Origin: Glandiceps talaboti
Lineage: Eukaryota; Hemichordata; Enteropneusta; Spengelidae
Assembly: GCF_964340395.1 (NCBI RefSeq)
Contig: NC_135562.1
Location: 15,523,796 to 15,587,795 of the forward strand
Length of the DNA: 64,000 bases
Direction of reading: 5' to 3'
The position numbers were made by a program, and so were the translations under genes. Below the pieces are notes generated by a model that had not been told where the DNA came from, did not search any database, and was given only the letters and a program-made list of their open reading frames with translations. Every line of letters begins with the position of its first letter. Position 1 is the stretch's first letter. Positions 22,901-42,326 of the stretch are shown in pieces.

Positions 22901-23115
22901 AAACAACGAGAATTAACATATATACCTGTAAAGTCGGTCTACGCAGACATGGAGACGCTGCGTGTTTAGAATGTACACTATGTGCTGTCATTATTATAAA
23001 TCAGAAAATCAAAGTATTTGTAATAATTTTAAATCTACTTACCAGGCTTACACTGAGACTGGTGGATATCCAAGTCATGTAAACCTTCATAACGCGAAAT
23101 AAACTGAGAGAACAT
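19916..23115 (-). CDS. Non-RD protein kinase, tandem copy A, six exons
   Basis: Exons in transcript order: 23115-23043, 22883-22647, 22412-22241, 21507-21369, 21250-21140, 20332-19916. Phases close to give 382 residues. The N-terminal 110 residues have no recognised domain and include an acidic stretch near SPEDEEGDES. The kinase domain starts at about 112: glycine loop IYSGKFTSV (only one loop Gly), Lys140 in FMAMKRI, Glu156 in the C helix, VHNDIKPYN with Asp237, Lys239 and Asn242, DFG at 254-256, and YMAPEA at 274-279. All residues needed for phosphotransfer are kept, but the usual HRD is HND. Loss of that Arg defines non-RD kinases, which are often found in innate-immune signalling and are usually not controlled by activation-loop phosphorylation. 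Substrate and pathway are unknown. It is probably cytosolic, as no signal peptide or membrane segment is seen. Confidence 0.87.
21733..22170 (+). mobile_element. tRNA-derived SINE in kinase A intron 3
   Basis: The 5' part reads like a tRNA: ACGGTCTAATGGGTTA (A box) and GTTAGTTCGGCCC (B box). The body includes GTCAACCCAGCT and GGGGACCTGGTAGGATAG, and the tail has CACTTTGAGCACAGAG followed by GTATAAAAACTA. Copies are at the same place in kinase B (26521) and at 42327. It is antisense to the kinase. Confidence 0.7.
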
Positions 23116-23330
23116 ACTGACACAGTTTGTATTTTACGGACTGAAACTAAACACGATGTTCACGAACTATCGTACTGCTTCGAACTAAACACTGAAACTG
23201 AACGCGTAGTTGACGAACTATGGTAATGCTTCGAACTTAGAATCTTTCCCGAAACAGAACAAAGTTACCATGTGAACGCCTAAAGTGTTCTTCGAGACAA
23301 ACATAGTCTTAGAACGCAAGACGCAGTACA
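23116..23330 (-). promoter_or_regulatory. Kinase A 5' flank with a duplicated ~50-bp block
   Basis: Two direct repeats lie just upstream of the start codon: CTGAAACTAAACACGATG to GCTTCGAACTA (23141-23187) and ACTGAAACTGAACGCGTAG to GCTTCGAACTT (23191-23240). Each begins with a GAAACT-type half site resembling IRF-binding elements. Kinase B keeps the first block, but its second block lost the GAAACT start. A link to interferon-regulatory-factor control is only a guess. Confidence 0.3.
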
Positions 23331-23460
23331 AACCAATGATATGAGGCGAGAAATGTGACGCCGACATCGTCGATTGAAATTTATAATAACTACGGAAAAA
23401 AGTTCTCTTTTTATTAGAAGTGATTTACGTTAAACTCTGAGTCTCTTTTGTTTTATTCAG

Positions 23461-23614
23461 CTGTTATCAACGAAGCCAATGTGACGTTTTCACATTTACT
23501 GGTATCGTCAACTCCTCACAAGAAACAAGGTGTACGTGTACATATTGTCATAAAACGGAGATTAGCGTACAATGTATTTTACAACCTCTCAATACTCGTG
23601 GCAACTGATTAGAT
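23461..23614 (+). pseudogene. Exon-like fragment upstream of kinase A (frameshifted copy)
   Basis: An acceptor-like TTTTGTTTTATTCAG precedes an open frame beginning AVINEANVTFSHLL. The paralogous position in unit B (28234-28382) reads on in another frame because unit A lacks one base near 23530, after the codons for HKKQ. The segment could be the last exon of a divergent gene carried by the duplication, broken in this copy, or simply conserved non-coding DNA. Confidence 0.25.
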
Positions 23615-24375
23615 CTTCAATACTACATATTAATTATTTCTTTCCAAAGATATTTACTCCACAAATATTACCATATATCTTCTGATAAAAATTTACCCAA
23701 GAAATACAGAGAATATTCGTTTTTGTAGGCCAAATTTTGTGCTATGAATGTTAGTTCTAACTTTCATCCGTGAACTGGCGTCAAGTGCGTCGATCCTTTC
23801 TCGACCGATGTCATGCATTCAAAGAAAGTGAACATTTACGAAGTAGTATTTCATTCTTTGATAAAAAAAAAAAAAAAACATCTTTATTTTACCTTAAAGT
23901 CAATGATATGTCCGTAATAGGTGAAATATCTGAACGCCTTAACGCAGGTTTGTTGTTTTTGTATTATTCAAATTTCTGTGACCATATCCCGAGACTTACT
24001 CGTATGTAATACCAGCGATGTTTTCGAGATCGTTGAACTCCACGTACGTAAGAGTCCATGCGTGTAATATCGTGCATTTACCTCTTGATGCTACAAACCC
24101 GTGTTTTTTGTATGAAATGTTGTATGTTTTATGTACATGTACATGGTGATATGCGCGGATTAGAAAACGTTCACGGATTACATCTATAGCCTGGAATGGA
24201 TTTTGCTCTGAATCTCACTTTTTCACACCACGCCTGACATTTCGCTAATAACCTGTTAATGTACCAATGCACCACAGGAAAAGAAATGTGCTGTGATGGT
24301 GAGCAGAAATAGTAATTTGACTCAAACTGCTTATTCTCCAGCTGCACAGATCACAGGTGACAGCAGGCATGTGAT

Positions 24376-24413
24376 TGATCGATCGATCGATCGATCGATC
24401 GATCGATTGACGA

Positions 24414-24468
<55 letters not shown>

Positions 24469-24565
24469 GATTGATTGATTGATTGATTGGTTGGTTGATT
24501 GGTTGGTTGGTTGGTAGGTTGGTTGGTTGGTTGGTTGATTGATTGATTGATTGATTGATCGATCG
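24376..24565. repeat. (GATC)n/(GATT)n/(GGTT)n array at the duplication junction
   Basis: Seven GATC units are followed by long GATT runs and interspersed GGTT units. The (GATC) part is self-complementary. The array ends about 30 bp before the start of unit B. Its counterpart at the end of unit B is at 30176-30371. Confidence 0.85.
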
Positions 24566-24696
24566 ATTGAATGATTCTTTTTTGTGGTGATATAAAAATA
24601 CAGCCAGTCGCAAAATACAGTAAAAAGGTTAAAAGTTATCTTTAATATTCACCTTAACTATAAAAGTCTCTCAAAATATAAACACAAATAATTCTA

Positions 24697-26284
24697 TTAA
24701 TCTAGTTCATCCTCATACTCGAGAATTAACTTTTCAAATTTCGGGATTATTTCTCCCAGACCTACTCTCATGTCAGGGGCATAGAAACAAGACCGTAGTA
24801 TCCCGACCAAGGTATAACCACCAATTTGGTTCAGTCCACTGGGATGTACATTGTGATATTTCTTGAGTAAATGCTCAACTATGACTTCAATATCATCGTC
24901 CTTTTTAATTTGCGGCCATGGCAGGTCTTCTGTAAACATTTCAATAACGGTAGCAGCTATCGACCATACGTCAAGCGATGGCTGTAAAGTTTCACACTTC
25001 ATCAGGACAGCTTCAGGCGCCATGTATTGCTGGGTACCATTACCAACATTATCCGTTGATCCAATGCAGCCAGAAAATCCAAAATCACACAGCATCAATT
25101 TATCACCATCAACCTGTAAATGGTGAACACACAAATGTTATTCAATCAAATCTTCAAAACAATACCATGTCTTTCTTCTGTATTTCCCACTGTTTTCTGT
25201 CAATATAGACAATTTGACATGTACAGTAATTCCCGACTTAAAGCGATTGGATTGCTAATCATGATTTAGCAGTCATTCTAAAAAGAAAGGTTTCCTGTTT
25301 TCATTATAATCCCAATAATGTCTCAATTTTACCAATAAGTCAGCAAAAATGAATTAATTTTAATAATTGACCAAAAATAAAACAGAACGTTTTTTCCCCG
25401 ATAACATGTCTTCAGAAAATAGGGTAGATTGGTTGAAATTTTATTTTATTTTTAATTTATTTTAATTTATTTTTCTTTGAGAAATTGCTTCAACTCTAAG
25501 ACAATGTACTTGTTGGTCACAATACTTCTGTGACAGCTTGATTCTCAAGGAGGTATACAAGACGTAGACGAAGACATTTATATGAGATGAAGACGAACAC
25601 AATATACAGATTGTAACTTTTAACTAAATCTTAAAAGGTCTGGTTTTTCTTGGATGTGACTGAAGCAAAATTGACCAAATATATTTTGGCAAGAATATTA
25701 ACAGGAAAATAGTAGTAAACATTCACCATTTTACTTTTTTGATTGCAAAAATTCTTTGGAATTTATAAATACGGAAAGGGAACTAACTTGTTTAGAGTCG
25801 GCAGCTTAACTATACAGGGCCGGTTGTGTTACCGGAAACACTTTGTTTTTAGTTAGCCTTAGATTTTATTTTATCTATTATTTGACGAATTTGTTATTTA
25901 TCGTATACTTACCAGAATATTGTATGGCTTGATGTCGTTATGGACGATACCAAGTTTGTTGTGCAGGTAGTCGGTAGCCTGACAAAGCTGAATGGCTAAC
26001 CGAATTCTGGCAGTGTAATCAACCTGTTTGATGAAAAAAAATGAAACTTGAAGTACATATTTATCATTTCACATATAATGAAAATGAAATTCAATATTCA
26101 TGAAATTATGATGACGTCATAAGGTCACAGGTCACCAACTCACCTGTAAGTCTTCGTCATAGATGACATCACCTAATGTGATCTCACCAGAAATATACGT
26201 CATAAATATAGACACGGTGAATACGTCGGTAGCTACTCCGTACAAATGGGTAAACTTGTCATTTCCGCCACGAGTGATATCCCT

Positions 26285-26324
<40 letters not shown>

Positions 26325-27888
26325 TGACGATGAAGAGTACAAGATGAAAATAAAATTTAGGCATAGATTAAAAGTGATATGTGTAACACACTTCCTAGAC
26401 TGTAAGATACGTCGTGACGTTTCGCCCTCACCGGCCTCCTCTCCGCACACCAATAGGGTTGGCCGATGTGTGAGTGTGCCCCATCACGGCATACCTTACA
26501 GACTACACACTTCCTAAAGTTGGCATAGTGCCATGACGGTCTAATGGGTTACATTGGCTGGCTTGCAATCTGAAAGTTGTTAGTTCGGCCCATCGTTGCA
26601 AAATCACTTCCTCTTTTACGGCAATCCAGTAAGGCGGAAGAAATAACAGCTCTGGTTTGCGACAATGGTTCTGCCTCGCCACTTCTATTCCTGTTATTTC
26701 TTTCTGCACGATTTACTCTTTTGGCAAAATTTGAATCATTGGTGTGTACGGCCCCGTCAGCCCAGGTGTAAAATTGGGGACCTGGTAGGATAGTCGTTGT
26801 AAATTAAAAGCTTCAATCCTATGCGCTTATAGAGGATGCAATTGATTGAGGAAGTTGTGGAAGTATAATAACCATTGTACCGCTCTAAATCTTTGCCATA
26901 ATAGTAAAACACTTTGAGCACAGAGTGGGAAAGTACTATATAAAAACTAACATTAATATCAAATTATAATAAGTTGCAAATTATTAATACATATTGATTT
27001 GCAATTATATGTTAACTCACCTTAACAATGTCAATTCGTTATGAATATCACTTAGTTTCAACTCATGACCAAGTTTGATGCGTTTCATCGCCATAAATTT
27101 GTCTTCATATTTTACTTTATGTACAGAGGTAAATTTACCACTGTAAATCACATCAACCATTTCCCAACTGTCATAAGGGACAAGGTTTATATCTGTAAAT
27201 TGAAAAAAAGAAATTATGAATGTCATTCTGAGACGTCTTGATCGGCACAGATGACGAAACTTCCTGAACAGTTAGTTCATTGTAATATTTTTACCATGGA
27301 AGTCGGGTTAGTATTATCCAACATTTGATGAAAACGAATAATATCACACAAAAGTGTTAAAGGAATGTGTGTAAAGATCTTAGACCACAAACTTAGCTTA
27401 GACAGTCACGAGATTCTTTTACTCACCAGAAGGTATCAAACCACCAACAATATCGCCACCACCATTAGCTCTTAGACTACTATCATTGTTGCTTTCGTCT
27501 CCTTCTTCATCTTCTGGAGTTCGAAATTTGCTTTTGACAGCGGACCACAACGTTTTCCAAGAGTTCCGTTTGAAAATACACGACACTTTTCGGGGTACCC
27601 CGAGCACAACGTCCACACACTTCAACCATTTACTTTGATGTGGAAATTCAAAATGGTTATCTTCTGAACAAGAAAGACAGAAACAACGAGAATTAACACT
27701 GTAAAGTCGGTCTACGCAGACATGGAGACGCTGCGTGTTTAGAATGTACACGATGTGCTGTCATTATTATAAATCAGAAAATCAAAGAATTTGTAATAAT
27801 TTTAAGTCTACTTACCAGGCTTACACTGAGACTGGTGGATATCCAGTTCATGTAAACCTTCATAACGCGAAATAAACTGAGAGAACAT
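24697..27888 (-). CDS. Non-RD protein kinase, tandem copy B, six exons
   Basis: Exons in transcript order: 27888-27816, 27663-27427, 27192-27021, 26282-26144, 26023-25913, 25113-24697. Each has exactly the length of its partner in copy A, giving 382 residues with no stop or shift. All catalytic marks are kept (Lys140, Glu156, HND with Asp237, DFG, APE). Differences from copy A are mostly conservative or in loops: Asp to Glu near residue 14, Ser to Thr in the acidic stretch, Cys to Gly just ahead of IVHND, Glu to Gly and Ala to Val near the C terminus, Ile to Leu in the last residues. Intact exon lengths in both copies argue that both genes are, or were until recently, functional. The 5' flank differs slightly from that of copy A. 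Confidence 0.87.
26521..26960 (+). mobile_element. tRNA-derived SINE in kinase B intron 3
   Basis: It is the duplicate of the SINE at 21733, at the same intron position and with the same A-box and B-box-like segments. It shows that this insertion came before the tandem duplication. Confidence 0.7.
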
Positions 27889-28233
27889 ACTGACACAGTT
27901 TGTATTTTACGGACTGAAACTAAACACGATGTTCACGAACTATCGTACTGCTTCGAACTAATAAACTAAACGCGAAGTTGACGAACTATATGGTAGTAGT
28001 GCTTCGAATTTGGAATCTTTCCCGAAACAGAACAAAGTTACCATGTGAACGCCTAAAGTGTTCTTCTCGACAAACATAGTCTTAGAACGCAAGACGCAGT
28101 ACAAACCAATGATATGAGGCGAGAACTGTGACGCCGACATCGTCGATTGAAAGTTATAATAACTACGTAAAAAAGTTCTATTTTTATCAGAAGTCATTTA
28201 CGTTAAACCCTGTGTCTCTTTTGTTTTATTCAG

Positions 28234-28382
28234 CTGTTATCAACGAAGCCAATGTGACGTTTTCACATTTACTGGTATCGTCAACTTCTCACAAGAAACA
28301 AGATGTTTCTTGTACATATTGTCATAAAACGGAGATTGGCGTACAATGTATTTTACAACCTCTCAATACTCGTGGCAACTGA
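28234..28382 (+). other. Exon-like open frame upstream of kinase B
   Basis: After the acceptor-like TTTTGTTTTATTCAG the frame encodes about 49 residues, including AVINEANVTFSHLLVSST and CTYCHKTEIG, then a stop. No domain is recognised. The unit A partner is frameshifted by one base. Possible last exon of a divergent plus-strand gene; no upstream exon was identified. Confidence 0.25.
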
Positions 28383-28617
28383 TTAGATCTTCAATACTAC
28401 ATATTAATTATTTCTTTCCAAAGATATTTACTCCGCAGATATTACCATATATCTTCTGATAAAAATTTACCCAAGATATACAGAGAATATTAGTTTTTGT
28501 AGGCCAAATTTTGTGCTATGAATCATTGAATGTCAGTTCTAACTTTCATCCGTGAACTGGTGCGTCGATCGTTTTTCGACCGATGTCATGCTTTCAAAGA
28601 AGTGAACATTTACGATG

Positions 28618-29502
28618 TATTATATTATACCAGTATATTGATGGTGGAAATCGAGGGATCTGATTGGTCTAGACATCGAACTAGCGCGTCTAAAACGAGT
28701 GGTAATGGACTAATGCACTGCTGGCACGATAATGCACTGCTGGCACACGTCCAAATTTTGTTTGTTTTGGCTACGGTCGAGCGTTGAGTTGTAGTTCGCT
28801 GTGATACTGATAGTGAACTCTTCGAATTGTCAGACAGAGGAGGATTTTCTCTCAATGAGACAATATTTTATGAGAAATTATTGAAGGAAATTTCGAAAGC
28901 AACCAAGTCATCGCGTATTTGAAATCGGTCCCAGCCTCGGCGCGGCTAGCTGGGGTACGGGTGGAAACATTGGTGAGTTGCCCTGTCCTGTCATAAAAAT
29001 GAAGCAAGTGAAAGAGCTTACACTGGCCGACTTACCATTAATCTAAATATAAATTTGTCTGGGATCCTGTCCTAGAGTATCAGTCATCAATCCGAGAGGG
29101 AAATCCTCAAACCCGAAAATCTACTGACGTAATTTCCAGTAATATAAATACATTGTAAATATCAACCTGTCTATCACTTCACCGAGTCGCGAATTCGGCC
29201 GGGAACGATCGAAGCATGCTATATTCAATAAAACACTTCAAGTTTATACCTTGAGTCAAACAGGTTGTTTATTCATCACTGTGCACTTTTAATGAGCCGA
29301 TCAATGTACAGATTATCCCTAGAAACGATTCGCAGATAAAATAAATCCAGTCACTGCACGACGTTCACGATGAGGCCAGGATCAGCTGTCTTGAAAGCAG
29401 TGTTATTGTTATGCAAATTAGCCACAGGGGCGCATATGAAACGAGAAAACGTTAGTTCTTATCTTGTTTCCGATATTTTCAATATACTGGTATAATATAA
29501 TA
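28618..29502. mobile_element. Inserted element with perfect 22-bp terminal inverted repeats
   Basis: The left end (28618-28639) and right end (29481-29502) are perfect reverse complements; the shared core is TATACCAGTATATT. Unit A lacks this DNA: there GAACATTTACGAAGTA joins directly to GTATTTCATTCTTTG. The interior has no transposase-like frame. The insertion is therefore younger than the tandem duplication (or was lost cleanly from unit A). Confidence 0.75.
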
Positions 29503-29644
29503 GCGATAAACCACCCCCTGGGAAAGGTATACCACTCGGTTTTGACCAGTGAACTCAATATATGCACTCGCTATCGCTCGTGCATATATTTCGTTCACTG
29601 GTCAAAACCTCTTGGTATACCATCCCCAGGGGGTGGTTTATTGC
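29503..29644. repeat. Hairpin (~68-bp arms) adjoining the inserted element
   Basis: GCGATAAACCACCCCCTGGG to ATATGCACTCG forms the left arm and CGTGCATATAT to CCAGGGGGTGGTTTATTGC the right arm, with a minimal loop around CTATCG. It directly follows the TIR element and is also absent from unit A, so both may have arrived together. Confidence 0.75.
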
Positions 29645-30175
29645 TTAAGTATTTCATTCTTTGATAAAAAAAAACATCTTTATTTTGCCTTAAAGTCAAA
29701 GATATGTCCGTAATAGGTGAACTATCTGGACGCCCTAAAGGTGTGTTGTTCTTGTGTTATTCAAATTTCTGTGACTATGTCACCAGACTATTATGTATGT
29801 CATGCCAGTGACGTTTTCGAGATCTTTCGACTTCACGTACGTGGAGAGAGTTCATGCATGTAATACCGTGCAGTTACCTCATGATGCGCTACAAATCCAT
29901 ATTTTATTTGCATGGAAAGTTGTTTGTGACTGTGACGTACCATGCCTATTCCATTATATTACTATTCATGAGCAGTACATGAATATTCATTAGGGGTTGG
30001 GTTACTCATTACCCTTGGCTTGTAACTTTTAGTGTACACATAGACCCTCCACCCAGTGGATGGAGGGTCTATGGGTGGAGGGTCTATGGTGTACCACATG
30101 TAGAAATACTAGTAGTAATTTGACTCAAACTGAATATTCTCCAGTTGCCCAGTCCACAGAGGACAGCAGGTGTGT

Positions 30176-30176
30176 A

Positions 30177-30215
<39 letters not shown>

Positions 30216-30321
30216 ATGTGATCGATCGATCGGTCGATATATTGATTGATTGATTGATTGATTATGTGATGGGTGGAATGAATGAATGATTGATCGATCG
30301 ATCGATTGATTGATTGGTTGG

Positions 30322-30371
<50 letters not shown>
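30176..30371. repeat. (GATT)n/(GATC)n array at the end of unit B
   Basis: Long GATT runs are interrupted by GATC, GGTT and GAATGAAT segments. It corresponds to 24376-24565 in unit A. Confidence 0.85.
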
Positions 30372-30469
30372 TATTCGTTTTTGTGATTAAATAATACTTA
30401 TTTTGTGTGTGATATTGATCAACAGACTGGTTGATTTTTGTGGTGATATAAAACTTTTTTCTTTTTTTT

Positions 30470-30660
30470 CCTGGCTAGTTTTCTCTTTCAGCTGTATAGT
30501 ATTCTCTCTTTATTAATTAAATATAAAGACTTCTTCTCCTCTTGTCTAAATTAAAACACCTCTAATCTTATAATTACCAAGGTATCGGTTACAGGAACAA
30601 TTTGCTTTATCTCTGATCTTCTGGGAGATTATAAAACCATTACTTAGCCATATACAAACT
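30470..30660 (+). repeat. Dispersed repeat, family D copy 1
   Basis: It shares TTTCTCTTTCAGCTGTATA, TCTCTCTTTATT, AATCTTATAATTACCA and CTTCTGGGAGATTAT with 34985-35150 in the same order. Non-coding. Confidence 0.55.
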
Positions 30661-30849
30661 AGTATAAAAGAGAGCTCTACTTTGTACATGGCTAAGTGTT
30701 TGCTTTATATCAACACAAAATAAGTCAATTGATCCATGCAATACTACACAAAAAAATTAAGTTTTATTTTATCAGAAAATTAATCATTCAATTCAATCAA
30801 ATAATCAATCGATCAATCAATCAATCGATCGATCAAGCAATTAGATGTC

Positions 30850-32490
30850 TGCTCACCCCTGTGCCCAGATATGGAATGATTCAACGAATGTTAGTACTAA
30901 AATAACAACATCAATCCAGTCTACTCCATCTGTTGTCTTAATTTAGCTATCTCTGGTTTATTAGGGCGTATCTTCTGTGGACTTCAGTTTGTGTCGATGT
31001 GCCAACTTAGTCTGAGCATTTAGAATTTATAGAATTCACAACTATTGTTTAAACCAAGACTGCAGCGATATTGTAGTGAGTATAACGGTTTGATTCTGTA
31101 TTTATCCATAAAGAATGATAACACTTTAATTTGTTTATTTAATAACAATAGCCGTCTTACACTTAGGCCTACGACTACATTCACCTTGTGATCAGAAAAG
31201 ACTTCGTTAACATAGACGGCACCTCGGAATTCAGCACTTTATATATTTGTTGTTTATTTGTTCAAGAAAACTCCAACCTGTTCTCGGTTAAAATCAATAA
31301 AAACGAAATGTGTCAATATACAATTTATTTTAAAATAGAGGTCAAAATGATACCAAAATCTATTCATAAATAGAATCCAATATGATAATAAAAGGTTAAC
31401 GATTTCCATGAAACCAAGATGGTGAACCCCAAATTTCTTTGAATATTTCTAAAAGGACCAGGACCTTTCGTATCTTGGATGATACGATAAATTTCAATGC
31501 CAACACAGATTCCATTGTGTAGTAAAGTAGTGGGCGAAAGACAGACTATTTTGAATAAATTGTTTATATCTCGTATACAGATAAAAAAAAAAAGCTAGGG
31601 AAATGATAAATGATAAAGGCCACGTTATGTCTCAACACTTTAAACTTCTGCAATCAGGGAGACGATTTCGTGTCCTAAAATTCAGAACAGTCAGAACCAA
31701 ATCAAGTTTTGTGCCCACTTCAATCAGAATATCAAACCAAACAAACTGATTTTTTAAAGAGATATTTACTCTACATACATTGCTTTGTTTTATCAATATA
31801 TCTGACTTACTTAGGTCCAAGCAGTGTAATAGTTAGAAGATATTAATGGTAAACTTTGTAATTTGTAGTGTCACACTGTATTTAATTGTATATTGGCGTA
31901 TTTCGTGTAAATGAAACATAAACCGTGCGTATATTTTCATATTGTATCTTCATCTGTATTTCAACATGTGTTTAATGTATGGAACCACGTCACCGTTTTT
32001 TTCTCTTACGAGAGATAATCAAGTTTTCTTGTATCTTGTACAGAGAATTGTCGTAAAGCTGACTGACTTTTGGGCCGCGTTGATAATGGATTTGGTAGTC
32101 CGTCTTAGATTAACTTTAATCAAAAGAGGCTTAGTTCGGATTAGTATTAGAATATTTACCCTGGCTTATTTTCTCAATGCAGCATTTACGATTTTAAATT
32201 GTAAATTTTCAGATTTCGATCGTACAGTTAATGCACCTTTCGTGGGTTGGGTACTTTTGTCAATAGCCTAATTTGCTCTATGAAACCTTTATGAAATTCA
32301 TACAATGCAATGTATGAATTTAAAGTCAATCGGACCGGAGATAGTTATGAAAACAAAATTAAATCACGACCCTAATATATATAAAGTCAGATTATGCCCT
32401 TTATCTCATAGAAATGTCATGCTTTCATATGGCAAGGTTTTGGAGAGAATTGTTGTAAAACTGATAAGTCGTACAACTGACTGGCTCATG
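30850..32490. other. Gene-free stretch
   Basis: No coding exon is supported. The sequence is AT-rich with unremarkable short open frames. Phrases such as AGAGAATTGTCGTAAAGCTGA near 32040 resemble the tandem unit further right at 32763. Confidence 0.35.
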
Positions 32491-32499
32491 GAAATTAAC

Positions 32500-32762
32500 T
32501 CTGCTCGAGGTTGTTGAACGTGTTTCAATATACCGCTACCTATAGGAACACTGATGACAAACTTACGTTCCAACAGAACACTGAATAATGCTGTATATAC
32601 GAAATGCCAACAGCGAGTGCACTTACTGCGTAAACTAAGATCACTGAATATTGGTCCAGATATATTGAAAGCATTCTACTCTAGCCACATTGACAGTGTA
32701 GTTAGCGTTTCGTTTCTAAGCTTGTTTGGAGGGTTGACTGTTTCAAATGTTAACAAATCGTA
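32500..32762 (+). pseudogene. LINE reverse-transcriptase C-terminal fragment
   Basis: The translation contains VERVSIYRYL, then after a 2-base insertion GTLMTNLRSNRTLNN, KCQQRVHLLRKLRSLNI and ILKAFYSSHIDSVVS. This matches the segment after the RT domain of many animal LINEs (YKYLG..., KxQQRLxxLRxLR, L..FYxSxIESVL). The frameshift and small size mark a dead fragment. Confidence 0.7.
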
Positions 32763-33028
32763 AAACTGACTGGCTCATGGAAATGTTATGTTTTCATATG
32801 GCGAGCTTTGGAGAGAACTATCGTAAAACTGATAAGTCGTAAAACTGACTGACTCATGGAAATGTTATGTTTTCATATGGCGAGCTTTGGAGAGAACTGT
32901 CGTAAAACTGATAAGTCGTAAAACTGACTGACTCATGGAAATGTTATGTTTTCATATGGCGAGCTTTGGAGAGAATTGTCGTAAAACTGATAAGTCGTAA
33001 AACTGACTGGCTCATAGAAATGTTGTTA
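32763..33028 (+). repeat. Tandem repeat, ~78-bp units
   Basis: Three and a half units contain AACTGACTGGCTCATGGAAA, TTTTCATATGGCGAGCTTTG and AAACTGATAAGTCGT. A more diverged unit is at 32410-32510, on the other side of the LINE fragment, so the array probably grew outward from one copy. Confidence 0.75.
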
Positions 33029-33172
33029 GGTTTTAGGAATGATAACTTAGAATATACATGTACATGAATATATAATGATATGTAAACGATGATATGTTTA
33101 TATGGTTTTAACTTACCGCACCAACTGTTCTGTTTTATTTTATATTATCACCAAACATACAATCAGATAGCA

Positions 33173-41205
<8,033 letters not shown>

Positions 41206-41489
41206 TAACAGCAGACAAGTTTGCGGAAAACAACTTATTAAGGTTATGGGTTATGAAAGGACTTGTTCCGCAACCGACTGTTGATTTTACATTTAATTGC
41301 ATACAGTGAACTCTAATTTTTTCACATTCGAAGAGTGACAATTCCTTCACGAATTATTAGTTCAATGCATTTCGGCAAATAGCCAATTTAGAAAACACCG
41401 ACACCTACACCCATGCACGCACTCACGCACGCACACCCCCTACACTTGCACATACACCGTGACACACAGACAGACACAGACAAAGACAC

Positions 41490-41490
41490 G

Positions 41491-41532
<42 letters not shown>
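41490..41532 (+). repeat. (CA)n microsatellite
   Basis: Preceded by imperfect (GACA) and (CGCA) units from about 41415. Confidence 0.9.
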
Positions 41533-41779
41533 CACACACCTGTGTATCAATAGGTGGGGTTATTTCTTTAATGAAGACTTGTTTCAGTTTGTATTTCACA
41601 CCCCTGGACGTTTTATCAATGTTGGCCATATTTAATTTATTAAGATCTCCTAAAATTATGTTATAGGATGTGTCTTATATCAGTACTTGTGGTAAGCTCA
41701 TTTAGCAAACGTTGTTGTACCGTTACTTTCAGAATCTCTTCCAATCTAGCTGCTATCCCGTCGGGCTTTCTTTTGATAT

Positions 41780-42117
41780 AAGGGAGCCTTCAGTAATTAC
41801 AAGGGGCAGGGTAAATCAGGCCCGGCCGTGCTGCTACGTAAAATGTGAACCGCTCCCAGTTCGGTCGTGCTAAAAAGTGACCATCCCCAACAATCAAAAT
41901 AATATTACTTTTGTAAGTGTGCACCTACCGGCTATATTGCACGGAGTTGACATACAACTGTGCATAGATGTCAGTATTACAAAAATAATACTAAGCTAGA
42001 CAATACAGTTAGTCATTTTCAAAAATAAGGCCTTCCCCCAAAAACCGGTTTGTAAAAGGTGACACCCCTCCCCAATTCTCACGCCCCCACCCCCTGGTGA
42101 TTATTGAAAGCTCCCTA
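41780..42117. mobile_element. TIR element, family E copy 1
   Basis: It starts AGGGAGCCTTCAGTAATTAC and ends with the imperfect complement near GATTATTGAAAGCTCCCT. The interior has paired phrases such as GTGCTAAAAAGTGACC and GTTTGTAAAAGGTGAC. A longer, more diverged copy is at 57610-58380. Non-coding. Confidence 0.6.
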
Positions 42118-42326
42118 ATGGACGACTTAGTTGCACATCGAGGGCGTTTACACTTGACTTACAGGTACGGTCACCCGGACTCTAAATGTGTTTACATGAA
42201 GATGAATGATTAAAAGGCTTGTTTTATGTGACGTATTTTAGCTACGTTTATTTAATGTCTTGTCTGTATGAAAGGTATACATATTGACTGGTACTGTCAC
42301 TGTACATACATATACATGTATCGTGT

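Larger units (their letters stand above)
19805..24598. repeat. Tandem segmental duplication, unit A
   Basis: Unit A starts near AAATACAGCC at 19805 and ends in the (GATT)n tract and GTGGTGATATAAAA near 24598, where the start of unit B follows. It holds the whole kinase A gene, its 5' flank and a further 1.2 kb. Exons and introns are collinear with unit B throughout, at very high identity by eye. The junction carries the shared string AAAATACAGCC, which fits microhomology or unequal exchange. Confidence 0.85.
24599..30450. repeat. Tandem segmental duplication, unit B
   Basis: It repeats unit A in the same orientation. It is about 1 kb longer, mainly because of an insertion at 28617-29645 absent from unit A. 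Its right end is again a (GATT)n tract followed by GTGGTGATATAAAA near 30433. Kinase B inside is intact. Confidence 0.85.

Noticed and set aside
24245-24613. Minus-strand frame with Ser-Ile-Asn-Gln repeats
   Set aside because: Translation of (GATT)n and (GATC)n; same for 40394-40717.
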